This document shows positions 1 to 6,208 of a stretch of DNA of 6,269 bases, piece after piece. The translations under genes were made by a program, and so were the position numbers. The first letter of the stretch is position 1. Each line of letters begins with the position of its first letter. The DNA lies in contig JAGVPN010000103.1 of NCBI GenBank assembly GCA_020052215.1, positions 1-6,269 on the forward strand, written 5' to 3'. This DNA comes from Syntrophobacterales bacterium (GTDB lineage Bacteria > Desulfobacterota > Desulfobaccia > Desulfobaccales > 0-14-0-80-60-11). The notes beneath the pieces are model-generated. The model made no database searches and was not told where the DNA came from. It saw nothing but the letters and a program-made list of their open reading frames with translations.

Positions 1-1643
1 AGGATGAGGTCCGATTGTTCCTGCAACCGGGCGATTTCGGCCCGGACCACCTGCATCGTATGCCGGTAATTGCTCCCGGCCTTTTCCCGGCTGGTCTCCT
101 GCACCACCTCCACCCCCAGGCGTTCCAGGAACTTGATGAGAAAATCCCGGGGACCCGTCTCCCAGGCAGAGAGGCGCCAGACCTCTCCGGGAATCCCCAC
201 TCGGGGCAGGCGGCCTTTTTGCGGCAGCCACTGGCGCAGCTGCTGCCCCCGGGCATAGAGCTGTTCCTGGAGCTGCTGGAAATAGCTGCTTCTTTTCAGG
301 GTGGCCTTCCACAGGAGGATGCGGCCGTAGGCCTTCATTTTGGCGAAAAACAGGTCCCGGGCGATGAGGCGCTTGATCACCGAGGGCCAGCTATAAAACT
401 TTCTCATGGCCCGGGTGGTTTCCATCTGGAGTTCAAAGGGAGTGAACTGCCGGGGTTGGAACACGGTGTGGTGGCCGTCGTACTGGCTCCAGTCCCGGCA
501 GATAATCCGGTTCTGGGCCTCCATCTCCTTGAAGAAAGGCGTCCCGGGCAGCGGGGTGAGCATCAGGTATTGCACGGAATCCAGGTCCAACTGGCGGGAA
601 ACCGTGACGGTGTCCCGGATTACCTGGTAGTGGTCCTCCTCTGAGCCGAAGACGAACATGCCGTGGACCTTGATGCCGAAGTGGTGGAAATTGTTGACGC
701 AGTCCTTGATGCCTTGCACGGTCTGGGACTTGTTGTAAGCCTTTAAGGTGGCGGGGTTGATGGATTCCAGCCCCACGAAGACCACGAAGCAGCCGCTCTT
801 AGCCATGAGTTCCAGGAGTTCCGGGTCCTTGGCGGCTTCCACCCGCACCTGGGCGCTCCATTCGAACTTCAGCCCTTCGGCGATGATGCGCTCGCATAAT
901 TCCTTGGTGCGCTGGCGGTCGGCGGTAAAATTGTCGTCGCAGAAAAAGATATGGCGGGCCTGGGAGCCGTTCTGGCGAATCTCTTGGATCACCCGGTCGA
1001 TGGAAGTGACCCGGTGCTTGCGCCCGAACATCATGATCACCGAACAGAAGCTGCAGTTGAAGGGGCAGCCCCGGGAGGTGGCGATGGAGACCACACCCCG
1101 CCGGTTTCGGGCCTTCCAGCCGTGAATCAGCGTGTAATTGGGGATGGGGAGGGAATCCAGGTCCCCCAGGAAAGGGCGCCAGGGGTTTTGCTGGATGGTG
1201 TCCCCGTCCCGATAGCAGAGATTGGGGATGTCAGCCAGACTGCCGCCGTTGCTCAGGACGTTGACCAGCTCCGGCAGGGCCTCGTCACCCTCCCCGCAGA
1301 CCACGTAATCGGCGTGCTCCAAGCCTTCCAGGGGCAGAAAACTGGGGTGGGCGCCGCCCAGGACCACCGGCAGGCCCTGCCGCCGATAGAAGTCCGCCAG
1401 CTCGTAGGCCCGGGGAGCGGTGGAGGAGATGCTGGAGATACATACCAGGTCAGGTTGAAAGTCCAGGGAGGGGTATTTGGGAGTGGACATCTCCTCGATC
1501 ACCACCTTGACCTCCAACCCCTGCTGCTCCAGGATGGTCCCCAACAACAGCGACCCCAGCCGGGGAATGGCCACCCGGCTAAAAATATGCTCCTGGGGAG
1601 ACCGGGGTTCGATGAATAATACCTTCTGAATGGGCCGGGGCAT
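1..1643 (-). CDS. B12-binding domain radical SAM protein, 3' end cut by window edge
   Basis: At least 547 codons read without a stop from ATG at 1643 to the left edge, so the C-terminus is missing. A strong Shine-Dalgarno sequence (GGAGGAG) lies about 6 nt upstream and fixes the start. Residues 1-150 look like a cobalamin-binding Rossmann domain: an opening strand KVLFIEP, SISSTAPRAYELA near 70-83, and GGAHP at 96-100, as usual in this family. The radical SAM domain (about 183-390) has the 4Fe-4S motif CPFNCSFC (Cys193, Cys197, Cys200), followed by FFCDDNF, GLES and a TPLPGTPFF strand. Enzymes of this type cleave S-adenosylmethionine to a 5'-deoxyadenosyl radical and often perform methylations or ring rearrangements on lipids, cofactors or peptides. 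The residues after 390 are basic and helical; I cannot assign them or the substrate. The neighbouring dsrC is probably a separate transcription unit. The family call is firm; the reaction is unknown. Confidence 0.92.
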   Translation of the reverse strand, partial: MPRPIQKVLFIEPRSPQEHIFSRVAIPRLGSLLLGTILEQQGLEVKVVIEEMSTPKYPSLDFQPDLVCISSISSTAPRAYELADFYRRQGLPVVLGGAHPSFLPLEGLEHADYVVCGEGDEALPELVNVLSNGGSLADIPNLCYRDGDTIQQNPWRPFLGDLDSLPIPNYTLIHGWKARNRRGVVSIATSRGCPFNCSFCSVIMMFGRKHRVTSIDRVIQEIRQNGSQARHIFFCDDNFTADRQRTKELCERIIAEGLKFEWSAQVRVEAAKDPELLELMAKSGCFVVFVGLESINPATLKAYNKSQTVQGIKDCVNNFHHFGIKVHGMFVFGSEEDHYQVIRDTVTVSRQLDLDSVQYLMLTPLPGTPFFKEMEAQNRIICRDWSQYDGHHTVFQPRQFTPFELQMETTRAMRKFYSWPSVIKRLIARDLFFAKMKAYGRILLWKATLKRSSYFQQLQEQLYARGQQLRQWLPQKGRLPRVGIPGEVWRLSAWETGPRDFLIKFLERLGVEVVQETSREKAGSNYRHTMQVVRAEIARLQEQSDLI

Positions 1644-1742
1644 GTGGCACTCCTCCTGGAACTTCACTCCTGACCCCAGGGGCAAAATTCTAATAAACAA
1701 GCCACTCCCCTGGCATTTTCTGCATACCCGGTGAGCGTCTGG

Positions 1743-1771
1743 ATTATACGAGAATTAAAGATTATCCTGAT
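1743..1771 (-). promoter_or_regulatory. Possible promoter of the radical SAM gene
   Basis: On the minus strand a perfect -10 hexamer TATAAT (1743-1748) sits in an AT-rich patch about 100 nt upstream of the radical SAM start codon. With a 17-nt spacer the -35 would be ATCAGG (1766-1771), a poor match to TTGACA. The -10 and its position in the gap after the dsrC hairpin support a separate promoter here; the weak -35 leaves it tentative. Confidence 0.4.
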
Positions 1772-1841
1772 TTTACTTTAAAAGCCCGCGCCGCGAATGT
1801 CAAACTAATTCTCGGTGTGGGCGGCATGAGGAAAGCATGAT

Positions 1842-1876
1842 AAAGCAGATTCCCTCGCCAGGAGGGAATCTGCTTT
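1842..1876 (-). terminator. Strong 15-bp hairpin 3' of dsrC
   Basis: A perfect 15-bp inverted repeat (1842-1856 and 1862-1876) encloses a 5-nt loop, starting 37 nt past the dsrC stop codon. On the minus strand the stem ends in TTT and is followed by ATCATG, so the U-tract is short. It can act as a terminator for dsrC or as a 3' stabilising hairpin. Because the stem has AAA at one end and TTT at the other, it reads similarly on both strands. Confidence 0.7.
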
Positions 1877-1913
1877 GTCTGTCGCCTTGACTGATGAAAC
1901 TGGAGAGGCTGCT

Positions 1914-2231
1914 TTAGACGCAACCGGTGGGCTTCGCCAACCCTGCCATCTTACAGGCGCCTTTGCCCGGTCCGGAGGGGAAGAGCTCGTAAATATGTTT
2001 CAGTTTGAAGCCGGTTACCTTGGAGAGGATCCGGACCATGGGGGCAATCCCGTTCTTCTTGTAGTAATCCTGGAGCATGTTGATGACTTTCCAGTGCTCG
2101 TCATTGAGCTCAGCGATGCCCTCGGAGTCCTTGACGTAATCCACCCACTCCGTATTCCACTGATCCAGATTTTCCAGAAATCCGTCTTCATCTACCGTAA
2201 AGGTTTTACCTTTGAATTCCACGGTGGCCAT
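1914..2231 (-). CDS. dsrC: DsrC, sulfur-carrier protein of dissimilatory sulfite reductase
   Basis: This 105-residue protein is full length for the DsrC/TusE family. It opens with a typical MATVEFKGKTF start and has the DEDGFL segment, the NDEHWKVI helix and the conserved LFPSGPGKGACKMAGL arm. The two redox cysteines are both present: Cys93 and the penultimate Cys104, eleven residues apart. That pair marks true DsrC, since TusE-type relatives generally lack the upstream one. In sulfate reducers DsrC is the cytoplasmic co-substrate of DsrAB: sulfur from sulfite is released as a trisulfide bridging the two cysteines, and this is reduced by the membrane complex DsrMKJOP. A good ribosome binding site (AAGGAGG, 2242-2248) lies 10 nt upstream. 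The gene has its own promoter and 3' hairpin, so it is probably monocistronic, as dsrC often is when not next to dsrAB. Neither dsrAB nor dsrMKJOP is in the window. Confidence 0.97.
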   Translation of the reverse strand: MATVEFKGKTFTVDEDGFLENLDQWNTEWVDYVKDSEGIAELNDEHWKVINMLQDYYKKNGIAPMVRILSKVTGFKLKHIYELFPSGPGKGACKMAGLAKPTGCV

Positions 2232-2280
2232 GCAGAGATATCCTCCTTCAATATTTTGATCGCCGGGTTTTTAGTTTTCA

Positions 2281-2309
2281 AACGTATGTCATTGTGAAAT
2301 TTTTGTCAA
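2281..2309 (-). promoter_or_regulatory. dsrC promoter, sigma-70-like
   Basis: A perfect -35 TTGACA (2304-2309), a 17-nt spacer and a -10 TACGTT (2281-2286) lie on the minus strand. Transcription would begin near 2274, giving a leader of about 43 nt that carries the AAGGAGG ribosome binding site. This is the best promoter in the window and fits a highly expressed dsrC. Confidence 0.75.
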
Positions 2310-2323
2310 GCATTAAAAATTTC
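2296..2323. repeat. 9-bp dyad overlapping the dsrC -35 element
   Basis: GAAATTTTT (2296-2304) and AAAAATTTC (2315-2323) are perfect inverted arms around a 10-nt centre that contains most of the -35 hexamer TTGACA. The placement would suit an operator. The arms are almost entirely A/T, so chance or an UP-element-like role is also possible. No regulator family can be assigned. Confidence 0.35.
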
Positions 2324-2380
2324 TTATATCCATTAATTATCTATATTTAACATAGCGCTCCCATGTCCGTCAAGAGGCAA

Positions 2381-3763
2381 TCACCGCCGTGGCGCCAGCC
2401 CGGGAAAGATCTTGCCCGGATTCATGATGTTATGGGGATCAAAGGCCTGCTTGATCCGCCGCTGCAAGGCCATGGCCGCCTCGGACAGCTCCATCCCCAG
2501 ATAGGGGGCCTTGGTGAGACCGATGCCGTGCTCCCCCGACAGGGTGCCGTTCAGTTCCCGCACTATGGTGAAAATATCCTCCACCGCCGGGTTTACCATT
2601 TCCCGTTCCCCGGGGACCTGGCGATCGTAGAGCACGTTGACGTGGATATTGCCGTCCCCGGCATGGCCGTAGCTGGGAATAATGAGTCCCCGGCGCCGGG
2701 AAATTTTTTGTAGCCCCGCGATCAACGCCGGAATGGCGCCCAGAGGGACAGCCACGTCCTCGCTCACTTTGTGGGGCTTAATTTTCAAAAGCGCGGGGGA
2801 AATCACCTTCCGGGCCCGCCAGAGGCCCTCGGCCTCCTCCCCGGTCTTGGCCCGCAGGACCGGGGTCGCCCCCTGCTCCCGGCAGAAGCGGGCCATGCGG
2901 GTCGCCCGGTCTTCCACGTCCCGGGGGTGGCCGTCCACCGCCATGAGCAGCAGGGCCGCGGTACCCTCCGGCAGCTCAAAGGGCAGCAGCTCCTTGACGC
3001 ACGCCAGCGTCACCTGGTCCATGAACTCCAGGGCCGTGGGCGCCAGGCCCGATCTCAGGATCAGGCTCACCGTCTCGGTTGCCGCGTTCATCGTCCCGAA
3101 TCCCGCGGCCAGGGTCTGGCGGGCCGGGGGTTTGGCCACCAGGCGCAGGGTGATCCGGGTGATCACCCCCAGGGTGCCTTCCGAGCCCAAGAACAGGCGG
3201 GTCAGATCATAGCCCACCACCCCTTTCATGGTGCGGGTCCCGGCGGTGATGAGCTCCCCGGTGGGCAGCGCGACCTCCAGGCCCAGGACGTAATCCCGGG
3301 TGACCCCGTACTGCACCGCCACCGCCCCCCCGGCGCACTCCGCGACGTTACCGCCGATGGTGCAAAAATCGGCGCTGGCCGGGTCCGGAGGATAATACAG
3401 GCCCTCAAGCTCCACCGCCTGCTTCAGCCGGGTAAGGATGACCCCGGGTTCCACCACCGCCACCAAATCAGGCCGGCTGATCTCCAGGATACGGTTCAAC
3501 CGGGTCATGACCAGCACCACCCCGCCCTCTATGGGCACCGAGCCGCCGGAGCGCCCGGTCCCCGCCCCCCGGGGCACCACCGGAAACCGGTGCTCATTGG
3601 CCAGACGCACAATCGCCGCCACCTCCGCCGCCGACCCGGGAAAGACCACCAAATCCGGCATGGCCGCCCGGTCCGTGGCGTCATAGGCGTAGGTCCAGCG
3701 CTCCTCCGGGCTGGTGAGGAGGTTTTTTAGGCCGACGATGGCGGCGATTTCTTTTACGGCCAT
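2381..3763 (-). CDS. GlcD-type FAD-linked 2-hydroxyacid dehydrogenase
   Basis: From ATG at 3763 this is a 460-residue flavoprotein of the VAO/PCMH family, full length for GlcD or D-lactate dehydrogenase subunits. The FAD-binding domain covers about 35-212, with the FAD loop PRGAGTGRSGG (64-74), DPASADFCTIGGNVAECAGG (127-146) and FLGSEGTLGVIT. The C-terminal FAD-oxidase domain carries HAGDGNIH (367-374) and SGEHGIG (409-415), the usual metal- and carboxylate-binding residues, and ends in the typical FDPHNIMNPGK. Such enzymes oxidise glycolate, D-lactate or another 2-hydroxyacid and pass electrons to a partner Fe-S protein or the quinone pool. No glcE or glcF partner is adjacent, and sequence alone does not fix the substrate. 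An in-frame TTG at 3772 would add three residues; neither start has a clear Shine-Dalgarno. ATG is preferred because AVKEIAAIVG lines up with the usual N-terminus of the family. Confidence 0.9.
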   Translation of the reverse strand: MAVKEIAAIVGLKNLLTSPEERWTYAYDATDRAAMPDLVVFPGSAAEVAAIVRLANEHRFPVVPRGAGTGRSGGSVPIEGGVVLVMTRLNRILEISRPDLVAVVEPGVILTRLKQAVELEGLYYPPDPASADFCTIGGNVAECAGGAVAVQYGVTRDYVLGLEVALPTGELITAGTRTMKGVVGYDLTRLFLGSEGTLGVITRITLRLVAKPPARQTLAAGFGTMNAATETVSLILRSGLAPTALEFMDQVTLACVKELLPFELPEGTAALLLMAVDGHPRDVEDRATRMARFCREQGATPVLRAKTGEEAEGLWRARKVISPALLKIKPHKVSEDVAVPLGAIPALIAGLQKISRRRGLIIPSYGHAGDGNIHVNVLYDRQVPGEREMVNPAVEDIFTIVRELNGTLSGEHGIGLTKAPYLGMELSEAAMALQRRIKQAFDPHNIMNPGKIFPGLAPRR

Positions 3764-3825
3764 GTCTTGCAAAGTTGTGAATTTTCCAAAAAAAGTTAAG
3801 CGTTAATAATGAACAAGCCATAAAA

Positions 3826-5223
3826 TTAAAAAATCTTTAAAAAAGGCTTAATAAAATCATAAAGTGCATTGCCAGCAATTCCTGAAATTGATCCTTGAAT
3901 AATTAATACATTTATTTTATCAACAATTTTATCAAATATCGATTTATCCCTTGTTAGAATTTTTTTCAAGGCTTCTTTTATTTCTAAAATATCATCTTTA
4001 TTAATTCCTTTCTCTAATTTATTTTCTATGAAACTAATGGCTGAATCTAAGATAATATCCCTATTTTCTAGTAATTTTAATCCGTTGCCAATGTGAGAAT
4101 GAAAATATCTAACTTGTTCTTCCAAGTTAAAAATTCTCTCCTCATGCATATTTTTCGTAACTGCTAATAGTTCTTTTTGATTCTCAAGTTGTAAATGTGC
4201 AATCCTAAGTTGCTGTTTTAATTCAAGCACCTGATAAGGGTCAGAAATAAACTCTGTGATTGGCATCTCCCCTTTAATAACAAGGCCATATTCTTCAAGG
4301 GTTTTCTCAATTTTTTCGATATTTCCTTCATCAGTTTGAATAATCATTCGAACAGTAAGATCTTCCTGTTCGATACTAATTTTAACCTTCATACCTGCAT
4401 ATTTTTGCCTAACAATATTTCCAAAATAACTTAATATAGTTAACCCAGCTTCATGATGCTCTGGAGCAAATTCAATAGAACGCAAAATAAATGGTTTATT
4501 GTTGCCGTTTTCTTCATCCAATTTAGAGGCTCTTCCAGTTCGGCTGTATTCTAGATTACCAATATAAGCATATTTATTGGCAAAATTATAAAATTCAACA
4601 GTTGTGTTGAAATGTAGCTTTTGCATAATATTCCTTCGATAACGTCTTACCGCCCCTATCCCTATATGTAGCATTTTCCCTATTTCTGTAATTGATTTCC
4701 TTTCGGCGAAAAGCTTTAGTATCTGCATCTCCGTGTCGGTTAATAGTCTTTCTGGTTCGGGACCGAATAGTTGCTTTTTTACAGAGCGAGATTCTTGCAT
4801 GGATAGGTCTGCCAAATGTGTGGATAGTAGCGGAGAGATGAAAGTGCCCCCTTTCAGTAGGGTTTTGATAGCCGATTTAAGCTCGCTTTCAAGGTCCTCT
4901 TTAAGTAGATAGCCATCCGCCCCGGCTGCAAGTGAACGATACAAACTACCCTTATCGTTATAGGAAGTCAGAATCAATATCCTTAATTTTGGATTAATAA
5001 TTTTTATCTCCAGGATCAGTTCCAAGAATTTAAGATCTGGAAATAAATCTGTTATTATTAAATTGACAGTCATCCTTTTTATCATTTCTAAGAGATCAAC
5101 CGGATTGTCTACTTCTCCCACAACCTCTAAATTATCAATACCTTGAATAATTATACTCACGCCGCGTCGGATTATCGCATGTTTCTCAGCTAATATAACT
5201 TTATAGGGCTTTCCTTTAATCAT
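3826..5223 (-). CDS. Orphan response regulator: receiver, LuxR-type HTH and long novel C-terminal region
   Basis: This 465-residue protein begins with a NarL-like receiver (about 7-125). Phosphoacceptor Asp59 (LIITD), Thr86 (ILILTS) and Lys108 (GYLLKED) are present, but the acidic pair is Glu13-Lys14 instead of two acids. A LuxR/GerE helix-turn-helix follows at 158-222 (LLTDTEMQILKLFAE, then NIMQKL). NarL-family regulators usually end there at about 210-220 aa. Here a linker leads to a small, apparently alpha/beta module at about 246-318 (IEFAPEHHEAGLTILSYFG, then KVKISIEQEDLTVRMIIQT), a probable coiled coil at about 331-377, a charged helical stretch, and a hydrophobic tail with GSISGIAGNALYDFIK (444-459). 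I do not recognise a named family for the extension. The gene is AT-rich (19 GC of 60 bases in one line) against GC-rich neighbours, suggesting transfer. It starts 33 bp after radC; no kinase is adjacent. Start ATG has only a weak GGAA upstream. The N-terminal half is firmly called; the function of the rest is unknown. Confidence 0.88.
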   Translation of the reverse strand: MIKGKPYKVILAEKHAIIRRGVSIIIQGIDNLEVVGEVDNPVDLLEMIKRMTVNLIITDLFPDLKFLELILEIKIINPKLRILILTSYNDKGSLYRSLAAGADGYLLKEDLESELKSAIKTLLKGGTFISPLLSTHLADLSMQESRSVKKQLFGPEPERLLTDTEMQILKLFAERKSITEIGKMLHIGIGAVRRYRRNIMQKLHFNTTVEFYNFANKYAYIGNLEYSRTGRASKLDEENGNNKPFILRSIEFAPEHHEAGLTILSYFGNIVRQKYAGMKVKISIEQEDLTVRMIIQTDEGNIEKIEKTLEEYGLVIKGEMPITEFISDPYQVLELKQQLRIAHLQLENQKELLAVTKNMHEERIFNLEEQVRYFHSHIGNGLKLLENRDIILDSAISFIENKLEKGINKDDILEIKEALKKILTRDKSIFDKIVDKINVLIIQGSISGIAGNALYDFIKPFLKIF

Positions 5224-5236
5224 TTTTAATTATTCC

Positions 5237-5242
5237 ATTATA
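5237..5242 (-). promoter_or_regulatory. Possible -10 element of the regulator gene
   Basis: A perfect TATAAT lies 13 nt upstream of the regulator ATG, in the short gap after radC. The region 16-18 nt further upstream, inside the end of radC, has only a weak -35 match (ATGTTA at 17 nt). If used, transcription would start about 6 nt before the ATG, giving a nearly leaderless mRNA. The overlapping GGAA could instead be a weak ribosome binding site on a radC read-through transcript. Confidence 0.35.
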
Positions 5243-5256
5243 GGCTGTTACGACAC

Positions 5257-5946
5257 TCATAACATATTCTGTTCCGCCAAACTAAAATACCCGTGGCGGC
5301 CGATGATCAGGTGGTCGTGGACTGTCAGGTTGAGGGCCTGGCCGGCCTTCACCAGGGCCCGGGTCAGCTCCTGGTCGGCGACGGAGGGTTTTAGGTGGCC
5401 GCTGGGGTGGTTGTGCACCAGGATGAGCCCGGTGGCCTTGTGTTTCAGGGCCAACTCCAAGACCTTGCGGGGATAGACCACCGTCTGGTTCACCGTGCCT
5501 TCCTGGACGATCTCTTCGGCGATGATTTCATTCTGGCTGTTGAGGAAGATCACCCGGAACTGCTCGTCGGGGAGGCCCCCCATGGAGACCCGGCAGTATT
5601 CCACCAGGTTGTCCAGGGACTTGATGGGCTGGCGCTTGAGGGCCTCGGACTTGAGGGCGTATTCCGAGCAGGCCTTCACCAGGCGGATGAGGATGGCGGC
5701 GAACTCCTTGATCCCCGTGACCTCCATGAGGGCCTCGGGGCTGGCGTCCAGGACCTGGGTGAAGGAGCCGAAATGCTCAATCACCCGCTTGGCCAGGGGC
5801 TTGACGTCGGAGTAGGGGATGGCGAAGGTCAGGAGCAGTTCCAGGAGTTCATAGTCCTGCAAGGCCCCGGGGCCTCCCGTGAGGAAGCGCTGCCTAAGGC
5901 GGGCGCGGTGTCCGTGGTAATGGGGTTTTATCGGTTTTTCCACCAT
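5257..5946 (-). CDS. radC: RadC family protein, JAB/MPN domain
   Basis: This 229-residue protein is full length for RadC. The N-terminal part (HYHGHRARLRQRF at 9-21, then a helix-hairpin-helix-like region including DYELLELLLTFAIP and VTGIKEFAAI) matches the UPF0758 form. The C-terminal JAB domain, about 105-229, has the metal-binding JAMM signature HNHPSG followed eight residues later by Asp (SVADQE), plus the preceding glutamates in the EIIAEEIVQEGTVNQ strand. It ends in the common HDHLIIG and GYFSLAE motif. RadC was named for a repair phenotype later attributed to another gene; its biochemical role is unsettled, and relatives occur often on mobile elements. The ATG has no good Shine-Dalgarno, but it immediately precedes the conserved N-terminal motif. 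The AT-rich regulator follows 33 bp downstream and may be co-transcribed. Confidence 0.95.
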   Translation of the reverse strand: MVEKPIKPHYHGHRARLRQRFLTGGPGALQDYELLELLLTFAIPYSDVKPLAKRVIEHFGSFTQVLDASPEALMEVTGIKEFAAILIRLVKACSEYALKSEALKRQPIKSLDNLVEYCRVSMGGLPDEQFRVIFLNSQNEIIAEEIVQEGTVNQTVVYPRKVLELALKHKATGLILVHNHPSGHLKPSVADQELTRALVKAGQALNLTVHDHLIIGRHGYFSLAEQNML

Positions 5947-6078
5947 CTTAACTTTCTTTTACTCCGGCAGCGTCTTAAATGCAACCGAGAAAACCACCAG
6001 GCTTAGCCAGGATCGTTCTGAGGGCGCAGCAAGCTGTGGCCCTGCCAAGATTTGCTCCAACCATGGGGCATAGCGATC
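5947..6078. other. Non-coding stretch upstream of radC
   Basis: I see no gene here on either strand. A weak promoter-like pair on the minus strand, TTGCAT (5979-5984) and TAAAAG (5956-5961) with a 17-nt spacer, could drive radC but has several mismatches and would leave almost no leader. The radC promoter should lie in this stretch or near it, because a terminator stands further upstream. Confidence 0.4.
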
Positions 6079-6079
6079 A

Positions 6080-6101
6080 GGGCGGACACCCGGGTCCGCC
6101 C
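6080..6101. repeat. REP-like GC-rich hairpin
   Basis: GGGCGGAC (6080-6087) and GTCCGCCC (6094-6101) form a perfect 8-bp stem around a 6-nt loop. There is no T-tract on either side, so it is not a typical terminator. Its form resembles the short intergenic palindromes often scattered through GC-rich deltaproteobacterial genomes, and it resembles the two hairpins at 6213-6258. Confidence 0.55.
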
Positions 6102-6123
6102 CTGGGATTGATCTCTTTAAATG

Positions 6124-6153
6124 AAAAAAAGCCGGGCTCAGCGGGCCCGGCTT
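6124..6153 (-). terminator. Intrinsic terminator for an upstream gene beyond the window
   Basis: A 9-bp perfect stem (6129-6137 with 6145-6153, core GCCGGGC) encloses a 7-nt loop. On the minus strand it is followed by a run of seven T residues (complement of 6124-6130). This is a textbook rho-independent terminator for leftward transcription entering from the right edge. It implies that radC starts its own transcript. On the plus strand the pyrimidine-rich downstream sequence could give weak termination too. Confidence 0.8.
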
Positions 6154-6208
6154 CTATCCTTCTTATACCAAACGATCATTTCCTTCCAGACACAACGAAG
6201 TATGAAAA

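Noticed and set aside
15..1619. Long plus-strand open frames over the radical SAM region
   Set aside because: They are antisense shadows of a GC-rich minus-strand gene; their translations are low-complexity Gly/Pro/His/Gln/Arg with no recognisable motif, whereas the minus frame has clear family motifs throughout.
1711..1725. Sigma-54-like TGGCA and TGCAT pair on the plus strand
   Set aside because: The GG-to-GC spacing is 8 nt instead of 10, and it points away from any plus-strand gene.
1875..2297. 140-residue plus-strand open frame opposite dsrC
   Set aside because: It starts inside the dsrC 3' hairpin and mirrors dsrC; DsrC itself is unambiguous.
2771..3730. 319-residue plus-strand open frame opposite glcD
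   Set aside because: The protein is dominated by Gly, His, Arg, Pro and Gln, as expected for antisense of GC-rich coding DNA. The minus-strand frame encodes a full-length flavoprotein.
3773..3825. Terminator or attachment site between the regulator and glcD
   Set aside because: The gap is AT-rich with a T-run but has no convincing stem, and I found no direct repeat matching the other edge of the AT-rich island.
5395..6006. 203-residue plus-strand open frame opposite radC
   Set aside because: It is antisense to an intact RadC with the JAMM motif, has biased composition, and has no supporting ribosome binding site.
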